Position numbers and translations under genes: made by a program
Notes under the pieces: generated by a model
What the model was told of the DNA's origin: nothing
Databases searched by the model: none
What the model saw: the letters and a program-made list of their open reading frames with translations, nothing else
Shown: one piece after another, positions 18,093 to 27,500 of the stretch
Position numbering within the stretch: the first letter of the stretch is position 1
Layout: every line of letters begins with the position of its first letter
DNA from: a bacterium
GTDB taxonomy: Bacteria > Ratteibacteria > UBA8468 > B48-G9 > DSTR01
DNA length: 61,604 bases
Direction of reading: 5' to 3'
NCBI GenBank assembly: GCA_029551285.1
Contig: JAKPFT010000033.1
Location: 1-61,604, forward strand

Positions 18093-19013
18093 ATGATAAG
18101 AGTAGCGCTGTTTGGCTATAGCGGAGCCGGTAAGACCACCCTGTTTCAGGCCCTGACCGGGAAGAAAGAAGAAGTTTATGACCCCTTCACGCCGAATTTA
18201 GGTATAGCCAGATTACCAGATAGCCGTCTTTCCAGAATAGCGGAGATATTGAAATCCAGAAAAACAGTTTTCCCGGAGATAGAATTCCTTGACTGGAAGG
18301 GGTTTCCTGAAGGTCAGGGTTTCCCTCCAGAGTTTTTCAAGAATTTTTCTGAGGTGGAGCTTCTGGTACTGGTGGTGGACAATTTTTCCGGCAATGCTGA
18401 CCCGGAAGAACAGGCAGCCTCGTTAAGCCTGGAACTGGTTTTCAGCGACCAGGAAAAACTGAGTAAAATACTGGAACGCCGGCAGGCAGAAGCTGCGGCC
18501 GGAAAAGTCCTCCCGGCTGACCAGGCGCTTCTCCTGAGGTGTCAGCAGTTGCTGGAAAAAGAGACCCCCCTTTCTTCCCTGCCGCAGGAAGAGCGCCGGC
18601 TGCTTTCCGGACTGGAATTTATTTCCCTTAAGCCCCGGCTGGTTTTTGTCAACGGACAGACCCGGCCAGTTAAGCTGGCAGAGCCCTTTTTTCAGGCTGA
18701 GGCTAACTCTTTGAACCAGGAGGAGTTTTTTCTCGCACTCAAGGAGAGGCTGGGTTTGATAGAGTTCTACACCGTCAAAGGAGAAACAGCGCAGGGCTGG
18801 CTGGTTCCGGCAGGGCTGGAAGCGAAAGCCGCCGCGGGTAAAATTCACCGGGATATGGAGACAGGTTTTATCAAGGCTGCGGTCTTACCCTACAAAGATT
18901 TGCTGGAAATAGGCTCCTGGCAGAAGGCGAAAAACCTTGGAGTGCTGAAATTTCTCGGGCCACATTCAATTTTCAGCGATGGAGATGTGGTGGAAATCTA
19001 TTTTCACCAGTAG
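18093..19013 (+). CDS. YchF/OBG-like GTPase, shortened and divergent
   Basis: 306 residues against about 363 in YchF. It has the P-loop GYSGAGKTTLFQ, a DWKG switch element in the position of DxxG and a C-terminal TGS/DUF933 region (from IEFYTVKGETAQGWLV to SDGDVVEIYFHQ), which is the most YchF-like part. The specificity motif NxxE is not obvious; VFVNGQTRP stands there. The coiled-coil insertion looks reduced. YchF proteins hydrolyse ATP or GTP and associate with ribosomes; whether this one does is unknown. GGAGG five bases before ATG 18093 decides the start. It lies in an operon with the ATP-cone protein. Confidence 0.75.
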   Translation: MIRVALFGYSGAGKTTLFQALTGKKEEVYDPFTPNLGIARLPDSRLSRIAEILKSRKTVFPEIEFLDWKGFPEGQGFPPEFFKNFSEVELLVLVVDNFSGNADPEEQAASLSLELVFSDQEKLSKILERRQAEAAAGKVLPADQALLLRCQQLLEKETPLSSLPQEERRLLSGLEFISLKPRLVFVNGQTRPVKLAEPFFQAEANSLNQEEFFLALKERLGLIEFYTVKGETAQGWLVPAGLEAKAAAGKIHRDMETGFIKAAVLPYKDLLEIGSWQKAKNLGVLKFLGPHSIFSDGDVVEIYFHQ

Positions 19014-19039
19014 TCAGATACCCTGTGGAGAAATGAAAG

Positions 19040-20239
19040 ATGAGTTATTACCTGAAGGAGCACCATTTAAAGATGGCGGAAACCCTGGTAGAGAAAACCC
19101 GACGGCTGGGTGGGCTGGCGCCGCTGGACCTTAATCGTTTCTGGCAGGATGAGGAAAGAGCGCAGGTTGACCCCTTTTCTCCGGCATGCCCGCAGGTGCC
19201 GCTGGGTATCCGGATGTCGGTGGAGTGTGTCTTTGCTGAACTGGGGATAGAGGAAGACTGGACCAGGCTTTATCATGACCAGAGGTGGAGGTTGGCCCTG
19301 GCGAAAGAGTATAACCGAAAAGCGAAGGAGATTGTTGGCCGGCCCCTTCTTCCGGAAAAGTTAGCCTGGCCGGAAAGTCCACGCTGGCCAGAGGTGAAGG
19401 CTCTCCATGACATTTTTGAGGGGCGGAACGAATGGAGGCCAGAGGCTATGTCTTACTGGTTACACCCGGCAGCCCATCACCCTGACCAGTTAGCCAGGCT
19501 GCTGGACCGGGTGGAAACCAGGCTGGAAAACCTGCGCTCCTTTCTTTTTCCGGAAAACTGGGAAGAGGGTAAACTTGCCTGTCAGAGAGCCGGCCTTCCT
19601 TTCCCTTTCTACCGGGCCCAGCGTGGTCCGGTGACGCTGGCGATGTCTCTTTACGGGCCGGAGAACTTAATTTACCTCATCCTGGACAGACCGCAGCTGG
19701 CGGCCAGGTTCCGGGACTTAATTCTTAAAGCCATCCTGAAAAGAGCCCGCTTGCTGGACGAAGAATCCGGTCTGCCGCCGGAAAAACTTCCCCGGGGATG
19801 GTCCTGGTGTGATGATAATTGTGCCCTGCTCAATCGCGAGATGTATGAGTTTTTTGGCTACCCAATTTTGAAGGCGGTGTTTGATGAGTACGCGCCTGGA
19901 CCGCGGGACGGCCGCTTCCAGCATTCCGACTCGGAGATGGGCCACCTGCTGCCGGTTTTAGGTAAACTGAACCTTACCGGAGTGAATTTTGGCCCCGGTG
20001 TAAAGGTGAGCGAAATCAGAAAGTATCTACCCCGGGCTATTATCTACGGACAGCTGGCCCCTTTCACCTTCAGCCGCAACGAGGAAACCAACATCGTGGC
20101 AGAGTTTCTGCGAGATTTTGAGATGGCCCGGGAAGACCGGGGTCTGGTCTTTTCTACCGCAGGCAGCATCAATAACGGGTCGCGGCTGACCGGGATGAGG
20201 CTGATTATGGCGGCGATCCAGGAGTTTGGCCGGTATTAG
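19040..20239 (+). CDS. URO-D family protein, possible methyltransferase
   Basis: 399-residue uroporphyrinogen-decarboxylase-fold protein. The metal-ligand region FQHSDSEMGHLLPVLGKL and the closing FSTAGSINNGSRLTGMRLI are typical of the MtaA/CmuA-like branch, which moves methyl groups to and from corrinoid proteins, rather than of haem-pathway HemE. The residues expected of HemE are not evident, and no haem genes are nearby. It starts 26 nt after the YchF-like gene and ends 2 nt before the convergent gene for a methionine-synthase activation-domain protein, which supports a corrinoid link. Confidence 0.7.
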   Translation: MSYYLKEHHLKMAETLVEKTRRLGGLAPLDLNRFWQDEERAQVDPFSPACPQVPLGIRMSVECVFAELGIEEDWTRLYHDQRWRLALAKEYNRKAKEIVGRPLLPEKLAWPESPRWPEVKALHDIFEGRNEWRPEAMSYWLHPAAHHPDQLARLLDRVETRLENLRSFLFPENWEEGKLACQRAGLPFPFYRAQRGPVTLAMSLYGPENLIYLILDRPQLAARFRDLILKAILKRARLLDEESGLPPEKLPRGWSWCDDNCALLNREMYEFFGYPILKAVFDEYAPGPRDGRFQHSDSEMGHLLPVLGKLNLTGVNFGPGVKVSEIRKYLPRAIIYGQLAPFTFSRNEETNIVAEFLRDFEMAREDRGLVFSTAGSINNGSRLTGMRLIMAAIQEFGRY

Positions 20240-20241
20240 CT

Positions 20242-20925
20242 TCATTCCCGGTGATAACTGCGGGCAAAGGAAGCGTCGTAGGCAGCAGTCCGGCCAGGGC
20301 AGTTTTGCCGCTGACAGAGACGGCAGGCCTGGTAATCTTTCCGGGTGGGAAAGAAAATCCCTGAAATCGTCTTGGTCGGTAGCATCAGGCAGGAAGGAGT
20401 AAGTTGTACGCCAATCAAGTCTTTGACATCTCCCAGCAGGGAAAACAGTAGTTTTTGTTGCTGGATGGGCCAGACATCCGCGGCGCTGTGGCCAGGGTTC
20501 ATGGAAGCCAGCTGACCCAGGGCATAACTTTTTTTCAGGGTTTCTATCAGAAACTTCCTGGCCGTAGCAAGAGCCATTTCCTTCAGGGCTTCCACACAGA
20601 ACTTCTTAAGCACATCATCACCAGCCAGCCCGGCCCGGTCAATCTCCGGACCGCAGGTGCAGATATAAGGAAAGACCCGGCCAACTTTTTCCAGATTGAC
20701 GCGGAGTACCCGGCTGGTAAAAGTGACCTGGCCTATCCGGACGCTGTCAGCAGTCTTTTCTTCCACATAGGCTACCGTGTAAAGCGCTTTTGGTCGGGCA
20801 ACCTTTTCCACGGCTTCCGCCAGAATTAAAACCTCGCTGGACAGTTCACTTTCTGGTTCCAGGCGCACCTTCTTCAACAGGGCTGGCCGATCCACGGAAA
20901 AAGGGATGGCCGGAAAAACTTTCAT
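20242..20925 (-). CDS. Vitamin B12-dependent methionine synthase activation-domain protein
   Basis: 227 residues resembling the stand-alone MetH reactivation domain (Thermotoga TM0269 type). The diagnostic stretch is ASMNPGHSAADVWPIQQQKL, then IGVQLTPSCLMLPTKTISGI and a cysteine cluster CRLCQRQNCPGR. Such proteins position SAM for reductive methylation of a corrinoid. The core methionine synthase is not in the window. AAAGGAGG before ATG 20925 sets the start, so an upstream ATG at 20979 is rejected. It is convergent with the URO-D gene, a pairing that suggests a shared methyl-transfer system. Confidence 0.8.
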   Translation of the reverse strand: MKVFPAIPFSVDRPALLKKVRLEPESELSSEVLILAEAVEKVARPKALYTVAYVEEKTADSVRIGQVTFTSRVLRVNLEKVGRVFPYICTCGPEIDRAGLAGDDVLKKFCVEALKEMALATARKFLIETLKKSYALGQLASMNPGHSAADVWPIQQQKLLFSLLGDVKDLIGVQLTPSCLMLPTKTISGIFFPTRKDYQACRLCQRQNCPGRTAAYDASFARSYHRE

Positions 20926-21343
20926 GGTGTCCGCCTCCTTTAGCCGGTAGAGTTTACCTGGAAGAAACCTGATTGGCAAATATTCTTCCTGGTCGTTTTC
21001 TAAATTGTTGCCGTTGCTCTAACAATCCAGACCATGCCATGGCACCCGCTGCCAGCATCCGGAAAAAATTTATCTCCGCGGTGGAACGTGGTCAGGAAGA
21101 TTAAAGCAAGGTGAAAAACCGAAAGCAACAACAGCCAGATGGTTGAGTTTTCCACATGTTTTGCACAAGAAAACAGACCGCAGCGGTTATCCCTTTAAAA
21201 ATGAACATCTAAGTCATGGTGAGAGCGTAACTTTCTGCCTTGATTTTCCTGTTGCCTGTTTTTTATAACACATTGAAAAACAAAGCAGTACATGGGGAAA
21301 TGTCGGATAACAGTTATGATAACTTTCAGGTGAGCCCGTACTT
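20926..21343. other. 418-bp intergenic region with DnaA-box-like 9-mers
   Basis: I see no gene or tRNA here. Two DnaA-box-like sites, TTTTCCACA (21148-21156) and TTTTGCACA (21159-21167), each one mismatch from TTATNCACA, start 11 bp apart, one helical turn. The following 150 bp are AT-rich. The right part must hold the 3' untranslated region of the membrane protein gene, and the left part the promoter of the activation-domain gene, which I cannot define. Confidence 0.35.
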
Positions 21344-23407
21344 TTAACTGCCGTGGTTTTCTAAAAAAAGTGAGACGCATTCGGGGCTGGAGGAAGCAAC
21401 TTTTCCCCAAAATACAGGACTTAGCAGGGAAAACTGACGGCCTGGTTTTTCCTTTCTGGCAGTCCGAATCATCCGGGCCGGCGAAAACCGATAGACAGCC
21501 ACATACTGATTTTCCCACAGCAGGTGGAAACAGTCAGGGTGCTCTAAAATCCAGGCAGATTCAATCAGCCCGGCATCCTTTCTCAGAATCACCCAGTCGG
21601 TCTGATGCTGGTTGAGACCTTCCAGCCAGGTAGCAAAGTCTGGATTTTCCCTGTATATCTGCTGGATCTGGTCAAACTGTGCGGGAAAAAGGAGGCGATG
21701 CCGTGGATACTCGTGAATCAACCGGGTCTGAAGACTGTTGACCGACTGGTAGTAGACCCGATTGGTAAGGCCCTGGCCGTAAAGCGGGTAAAGAAGGAAC
21801 TGGCCAGCGTAAGCGATGGTTTTTCCCTGGCCACAGTTCTGGCTAACAAAAGCCCAGAGTTCAGCCTGGTCCGGATAGAACTGAGCCCAGGTAAACTGCC
21901 GGATTTGCTTGTACTTGTGCTTTACCAGCGGGAAACGCCAGTAGGCAAAGTAGGCTATGATTAGCAGACTGGCCAGAAAGAAGGCGGCCAGCCTTTTCTT
22001 TCTGTCGGGAGCCAGCACCGGTGAAGCGGCCAGCAGGAAAAAAACGGCCAGTTTGGTCCAGGCAGCCACCGGGACAGTATATCTGGTGAAAGCCAGAAAA
22101 ACAGGCAGGAGAAGGACTTTCGCGATAGGCCAGTGATCCAGGGGCGCCATCAGCCCGAAGACAAAAAGACCGTAGATGGGCAGGAGATGTCTTAACTGAT
22201 GGTAAACTGGCGGAATGACCGCAGCGTAGAGCAGCAGCATTAAAAGAGGCAGCAGGAGAAGGTACCGCCGGCCAGGGAAAGAGCGCCAGGTATCAACCAG
22301 ACCGATGAGCCAGCCAGCCGCCAGCAAGAAGGAACTGGCAGGGGCAGGGTCGGTTAAAGAAGTCGGCCGGAGAAAAAGACGGATGATTCCGGCCACGCTG
22401 CGAAAGAAGTTACTCCGTTCATAAACATAAATTCCTGGCAGAAGGGGCCATTTCCCCATGGAGATACTGGCCGGAAAGAAGGGGTTGCCTGAAAGAATGA
22501 GGTTGCGCCAGTAGCTGAAGCCGCCAATGAAGAGAAAAAAGAGTAACCCTGAAAGAAGCAGGCGAACCTGTCCGGGCCGGTTCCGGAAAAAAAGGGGCAA
22601 AGTTAGAAGGAAGTATATCAGGGCGAAATTTTTGGTGCTGATTAAGAGTCCGGCAGCCACCAGTCCCAGGCAAACCTTTCGGCCCTGACCTGTTGAAAAG
22701 TAGTAAACCACCGAGAAAAACCAGGCCGTGAGCATCAGGTCAACAAAACAGGAGAATGTCTGGCCGGCCACCGGCCTGACCAGAGAAAAAAGACAGGCTC
22801 CCAGAATACTGGTTTCTCTGGAAAATCCCTGGTTTTTCATTAACTGGTAGAGGGCCAAACTGGCGATTACCACCATCGGCAGCTGGGTGAAGCGCAGCAG
22901 ATGTTCGTTCTGGCTGAAAAGAGAAAAAGCGTAAAGCAAATCACCGCCGTGAGGATAGTAGGTCATGGCGATATCGTGGAAGAAAAGAGGCGGGTAAGAA
23001 AGGCTGGCTGTCTGAAGATAGTGAGCGGCAAAGGGCAGGTGGTAAAGCAGCCCGTCGGTGGTTAGCGGAGGCAGAAAGGACTGAAAGTCAACCACCATCA
23101 GGAAGACACAGACAGTAAAAGCGATGGCTATCTGGCCTACCAGCGTTAGCGCCGGGCCGTCGTTTTTCTTGAGAGACAGCCGGCCTGTCAAGCCACTGAG
23201 CAGGGAAAAAACAAAAAAAGAAAGGGTAATCCAGAGAGGCTTCAGCCAGTGAAAACAACCTAAAAGAGTAAAACTCACCAGCAGCAGTCCGTAGAAAATC
23301 ACCAGCAGGTGCAGCAATTTTTCCGCCGGTTCATCCTGGCGGAAAAAGCGGTTGACCAGACTGAAACTGGAGAAAGTCAGCAGTAACACCCAGAGGAGAA
23401 AAAGCAT
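21344..23407 (-). CDS. Polytopic membrane protein, GT-C glycosyltransferase-like
   Basis: 687 residues with about a dozen hydrophobic segments in the first 500 residues and a soluble C-terminal part. The first large loop contains TTDGLLYHLPFAAHYL, in the place where GT-C enzymes such as PMT and ArnT carry the acidic catalytic residue near a YHLP segment. A polyprenyl-linked sugar donor is the usual substrate of that fold; the acceptor is unknown. It starts 2 nt after the MEMO1 gene stop and is surely co-transcribed with it. Function is by fold only. Confidence 0.6.
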   Translation of the reverse strand: MLFLLWVLLLTFSSFSLVNRFFRQDEPAEKLLHLLVIFYGLLLVSFTLLGCFHWLKPLWITLSFFVFSLLSGLTGRLSLKKNDGPALTLVGQIAIAFTVCVFLMVVDFQSFLPPLTTDGLLYHLPFAAHYLQTASLSYPPLFFHDIAMTYYPHGGDLLYAFSLFSQNEHLLRFTQLPMVVIASLALYQLMKNQGFSRETSILGACLFSLVRPVAGQTFSCFVDLMLTAWFFSVVYYFSTGQGRKVCLGLVAAGLLISTKNFALIYFLLTLPLFFRNRPGQVRLLLSGLLFFLFIGGFSYWRNLILSGNPFFPASISMGKWPLLPGIYVYERSNFFRSVAGIIRLFLRPTSLTDPAPASSFLLAAGWLIGLVDTWRSFPGRRYLLLLPLLMLLLYAAVIPPVYHQLRHLLPIYGLFVFGLMAPLDHWPIAKVLLLPVFLAFTRYTVPVAAWTKLAVFFLLAASPVLAPDRKKRLAAFFLASLLIIAYFAYWRFPLVKHKYKQIRQFTWAQFYPDQAELWAFVSQNCGQGKTIAYAGQFLLYPLYGQGLTNRVYYQSVNSLQTRLIHEYPRHRLLFPAQFDQIQQIYRENPDFATWLEGLNQHQTDWVILRKDAGLIESAWILEHPDCFHLLWENQYVAVYRFSPARMIRTARKEKPGRQFSLLSPVFWGKVASSSPECVSLFLENHGS

Positions 23408-23409
23408 GA

Positions 23410-24222
23410 CTATTCCATCAGCACGCCTGCGTAGCCCACCACATAGTCGCTTTCACCGGTGACATCAGCGCTGGTGGCATAACGGAGTAAGGTGGCCTGG
23501 CTGGCGCCAAGGTGTTTGGCCGCGATCATGGCTACAATGACCGGTCCAAAGCCGCACATCGTGACCTGTCGTTCTTCAATCCTTTCCGCCAGCTGTTGCT
23601 CGTCAAGCCGCAGGATTGGTTTCAGGATGTAGCGGTCATTTTCTTCTGTGACCTGCAGACTATCCTCATGGCTGAAGTCACTGCTGGCTACAATCAGCAC
23701 CGGTCGGCCCAGCTCCCTGATAGCTTCAGCCATCGCCTGAGCGATTTCCGGCCAGGCACGGTCCCGGACAGTTCCAGAAAGACACAGCCCCACGATTTCA
23801 ATATCAGGTCTCAGGTGCTTGAGAAAAGGGAGTTGAACTTCCAGGGAATGTTCCCGCAGGTGAGCCACAGTATCCTTCTGAAGGTAGCGGCTTTTCTCCA
23901 GAAGGAGGCGGCTCAGGGTCTTATCGGTAGGGATTTCGCCCAGAGGCGTTTGCCAGGCAGTGAAATCACCCAGGCTATAAGGTTCTCCGTAACCGGTATG
24001 GTTGGGCGCCAGCACCACAGCGCTTTCCGGGATTTCCACGGAAGCGTACACCAGCCCGGCGATGGCTCCGGAATAGATGTAGCCAGCGTGAGGACAGATA
24101 ACCGCCTTCACGGCCCGCCTGGGAGTATTATCCGGTATCAGTTTTTTCAGCGTGGAGACAAGCTGAGCGGCTGAGGCTGGATAAAACTGTCCGGCGGCCA
24201 CCATCTCTCTTATCCGGGCCAT
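23410..24222 (-). CDS. MEMO1 family protein (AmmeMemoRadiSam system protein B)
   Basis: 270-residue member of the MEMO1 family, a fold related to class III extradiol dioxygenases. Family hallmarks are ICPHAGYIYSG, LAPNHTGYG, EHSLEVQLPFL, ASSDFSHE, and a CGFGPV motif near the end. The AMMECR1 and radical-SAM partners that give the three-gene system its name are not adjacent here. AAGGAG just upstream supports ATG 24222 over an earlier frame start at 24246. Confidence 0.88.
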   Translation of the reverse strand: MARIREMVAAGQFYPASAAQLVSTLKKLIPDNTPRRAVKAVICPHAGYIYSGAIAGLVYASVEIPESAVVLAPNHTGYGEPYSLGDFTAWQTPLGEIPTDKTLSRLLLEKSRYLQKDTVAHLREHSLEVQLPFLKHLRPDIEIVGLCLSGTVRDRAWPEIAQAMAEAIRELGRPVLIVASSDFSHEDSLQVTEENDRYILKPILRLDEQQLAERIEERQVTMCGFGPVIVAMIAAKHLGASQATLLRYATSADVTGESDYVVGYAGVLME

Positions 24223-24277
24223 TTTTCTCCTTTGTCCGGCTACCATTTAAACACGGCCACCGACCCTGGTCAAGGGA

Positions 24278-24562
24278 CCCTGTTCTTCCGTCCGGTCGCC
24301 TGAAAAATTAGAAGTGCCGGTGGTAAAAAACCTGGCGCCTGGTTTCGCCACTGGGGCTGTTTTGAGTTCTTCGGGGGACAGGTTTAATCAGGAAAGCGCT
24401 GTTTTTTCACTTTCTGGAGATGGCCAAAAAATCTTTGCCGGCAGCCTGATAAGGAAACTTTGCCGGGAAGGTTCGGGTGGCAGAAAGTTCCTGGTGCGGC
24501 CAGTTCAGATACCCGGACTGAAGAAGCAGTTTGCTGTCAGGGTTCCAGAAGCACCGGCAAGA
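24278..24562 (+). pseudogene. Possible remnant of an NPCBM-like sugar-binding domain
   Basis: The 340-bp gap between the MEMO1 gene and the next minus-strand gene has an open plus frame. Its translation looks protein-like (SSSGDRFNQESAVFSLSGDG, then IFAGSLIRK and RPVQIPGLKKQFAVRVPEAP). This resembles by eye the NPCBM pattern of a FxVxGDGxxLxxS strand followed by a vDVxGxxxLxLxV strand. It has no good start or ribosome-binding site and runs into the 3' end of the opposite gene. It may be a decayed piece of a secreted glycosidase, or chance. Confidence 0.2.
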
Positions 24563-27500
24563 TTACGGATAAACTTCTTTCAATTTAGTGATTGTCTGGT
24601 CAGCATTCTGGTTCATATATCTAATGGCCTCTTTATTGGTCATTTCCGGAAACAGCCATAGTACCCAGTGAAAGTTTGTCTCACTGCTATCAGCAACCAG
24701 GTCCTTTTCTAACCGCGTGTTATGCGGATCAAAGTTTATCCTGGTCCATTCCTCAGGCACAAGCAAGATTGCCCCCGGACCCCTGCCCCTTCCAAAAGCC
24801 CTATCATTAATTTCGTCGCCCAGCACAGCCCATCTTTTCCTGTCTTCCGCAAAAACAAAAGATTTACCGGGACTACTGAAACCCTCGGGATAGCTTCTGA
24901 ACCTGACCGTTACTTTTTTGGTGGGGACATCTGATTTTATGCTGAGTTTTTGAAAAATTCCGGGGTGCTCTGGCATCATTAAAAAAGAAAGTGTGATTTT
25001 CCCCCGGGGTGTTTCCCAGAGGACATCAACCCTTTTGTTTTCCCCGGATTCCACTGGCTTGATATCAGCCAGTCTGTAACCTGTGGCTTCAAAATCGTCC
25101 AGGAATATCTGGATGTAGCCATTGTAATACCAGATATGGGACTGAGGTTTTACAATGCCCAATCCAGGCAAATAAGGAGCCCAGATTTTTCTCTCATCTT
25201 CCCATCCATGGCTTTTCCAATCATTACACACGGAATAAGAAATCCCGTAAGCCATTTTTGCATTAGTAAGGGTAAAACTTCCTGTAAGATACTCGTGACC
25301 GCTATGTTCCTTGCTTATCCACATTCTTTTCCGGGTAAGAGGTTGAAGGTCTAATTTTACTTCCGGGGTTTCTATCTTCTCTTTTTTCTTGTAAACAACC
25401 CAGTTCCCCTGAGGCCAGGCTAAGGGCACCTTTTCAATTCTGGTATCTTCCTTACTGAGGACAAAAACTGGTTGCGTTTTTGCTTTTTCCACGGAGAGCG
25501 CTTTCTTATTAACCATGCCGGTTAAAGCATCTCTGGCGGTTATCGTCCACCTTCCCGCAGGTGCATTAAAGGGGATCAAGATAAATTTTTCTCCTTTCCC
25601 TTTTTCCGTATGCAGGTTATACGATTTGAATAATTCATTTTCCGGAGTGACTAATTCAAGGTTGACCACATGGCTACCCCTCAACAGGCCTGAACTATCT
25701 TTCAGGTAGACCGCCACCTTTAAGACCTCACCCTGTTTCAACTTTTCTGGCAAGGAAAGACTCAGGCTGTTAATTCTGTACGGCAAAAAAGCCAAAAGTT
25801 CCGGATTGCCTGGTTTTAGGTTAAACTTCACTTCTGAGCCAAACCCTTTGTAGAGACCTCTCCGAACATCATAGATGTACCTGTTCTCTTTGACTTTTAA
25901 AAGGCCTTCCCTTTCCTTCCACAGATAGGGCCCATGATGGAAATAGTTCACCGTTTCTTTCCCGCCCTTGCTTTCCCAGGCATCAAGTTCGCTTTCATGC
26001 CCCGCGATTTCAAAAGATGGTGGTAGGCGGTAATAATTCTGGATTACTCCGACTAAGAGTTTTTCCCTGTCTTTAAACGGATAAAGAAAAACAGTGTCGT
26101 CTTCCTGCCCCTCAATGGTGCAGCCTATTTCTTTGTTTAGTTCAATCTTGCGACCTATTTCTGAAAGTAGTAACCCAGCACTTTCTATTGTAGGCGTGAA
26201 AGTAAGGTAGATAACCTTGCCCTGGCCAAACTCATTTACCGTAATGGCGGGAGTAAGAAAGAGTCGTTTTATGAACTCCGGCTGGGTTCCCTTTTCCTCA
26301 GACTTAATATCTCCCAGTTGCTCAAATTCTCCAATTATTCTTGCCCCTTTCAATTCAATGCAATTTATTCCTGTGGTCAGACCTGCTAAATTCTGAAGGT
26401 TGAGCTTGGCAATGTTTTCTTTCACTACTCTCACCTTTGAAGGAATGGCTTTGTGCAAGGCAAGGTCTTGTTCCCATTTTTTGATGTCCTCCTGTTTACT
26501 TCCCTGACTTATGCCCAGAAAATTCTTTGTTTTCTCCGCTTCCCCTACTTTATTTTCCTTGAGGATGGCAAAAGGTCCACTGATAACAATCCAGCCACCT
26601 CTTCCGGTAAATTCCTGAATCTTCTCCAGGGCTACATCGGAAACTTCTTGAACATCAGGGCAGATCAATAATTTTGTTTTTTGATCAAGGCCTTTTTCCA
26701 GGGCCTCAGAACAGATGAATTTGTAAGGGATATTAAGCCGGTTGAGGGCAAAAGCCCAATTCTCTGCACTCTTATTCTTGGAAGGATGAAATAGAATTCT
26801 CACGGAACCGACATCTCTTTCCATTCCGATTATCTGCTCCCCGATGCCCTTTTTTATTTCCTTGATTTCCTCACTCCACCATCTGGTTTCATGAGTGGAA
26901 TGCCATTCGTTGGTCAGTATTCCAAAGCCTTCACCGGCTGAGGCAAAATAGGAAACACCCTTCAATCCTTCAAACAACCAGAGCCAGGGAACAGTTCGGC
27001 TGTAAGGTTCAAGGTCCTTTTCCGGAGCATAATGGGTCCAGCAGGTAATCAGGCCATCCGGCCGAACAAAAGACCGGTACAGGTCTCTTTCTACCCCCAG
27101 CCATAAATTGGGAGTGTACAGGTGGAAGGGGCTATAAGCCTCTACAAAGTCACAATGAGAGAAATACTTACAGACATTCTTGTCCAACCCCCACCAGACT
27201 CCGCAGTAGCCAACCCTGGCTCCTTTATCATCCTGGTGGATAATTTCCGCTGCCCAGTCTCTGAAGTCACAGAGATCTTTCATCTTTAACTCTTTAATAC
27301 CTTCTTCTGAAGGTTCGTCAGCCAAAGAATAGCCCAGGGGAGCATATCGGTAAATGTCTTTCACCAGCAGCTGGAGTTTTTTCTTTTCTGCATCTTTATT
27401 AAACCCGGCCTTATAGGCATTGGGAGGGACACAGATGTTGGTAGGCACCATTCTCAGTCCTTCCTCGCTGGCCATTTTTAGAACTATGGGGTTGGGGGAA

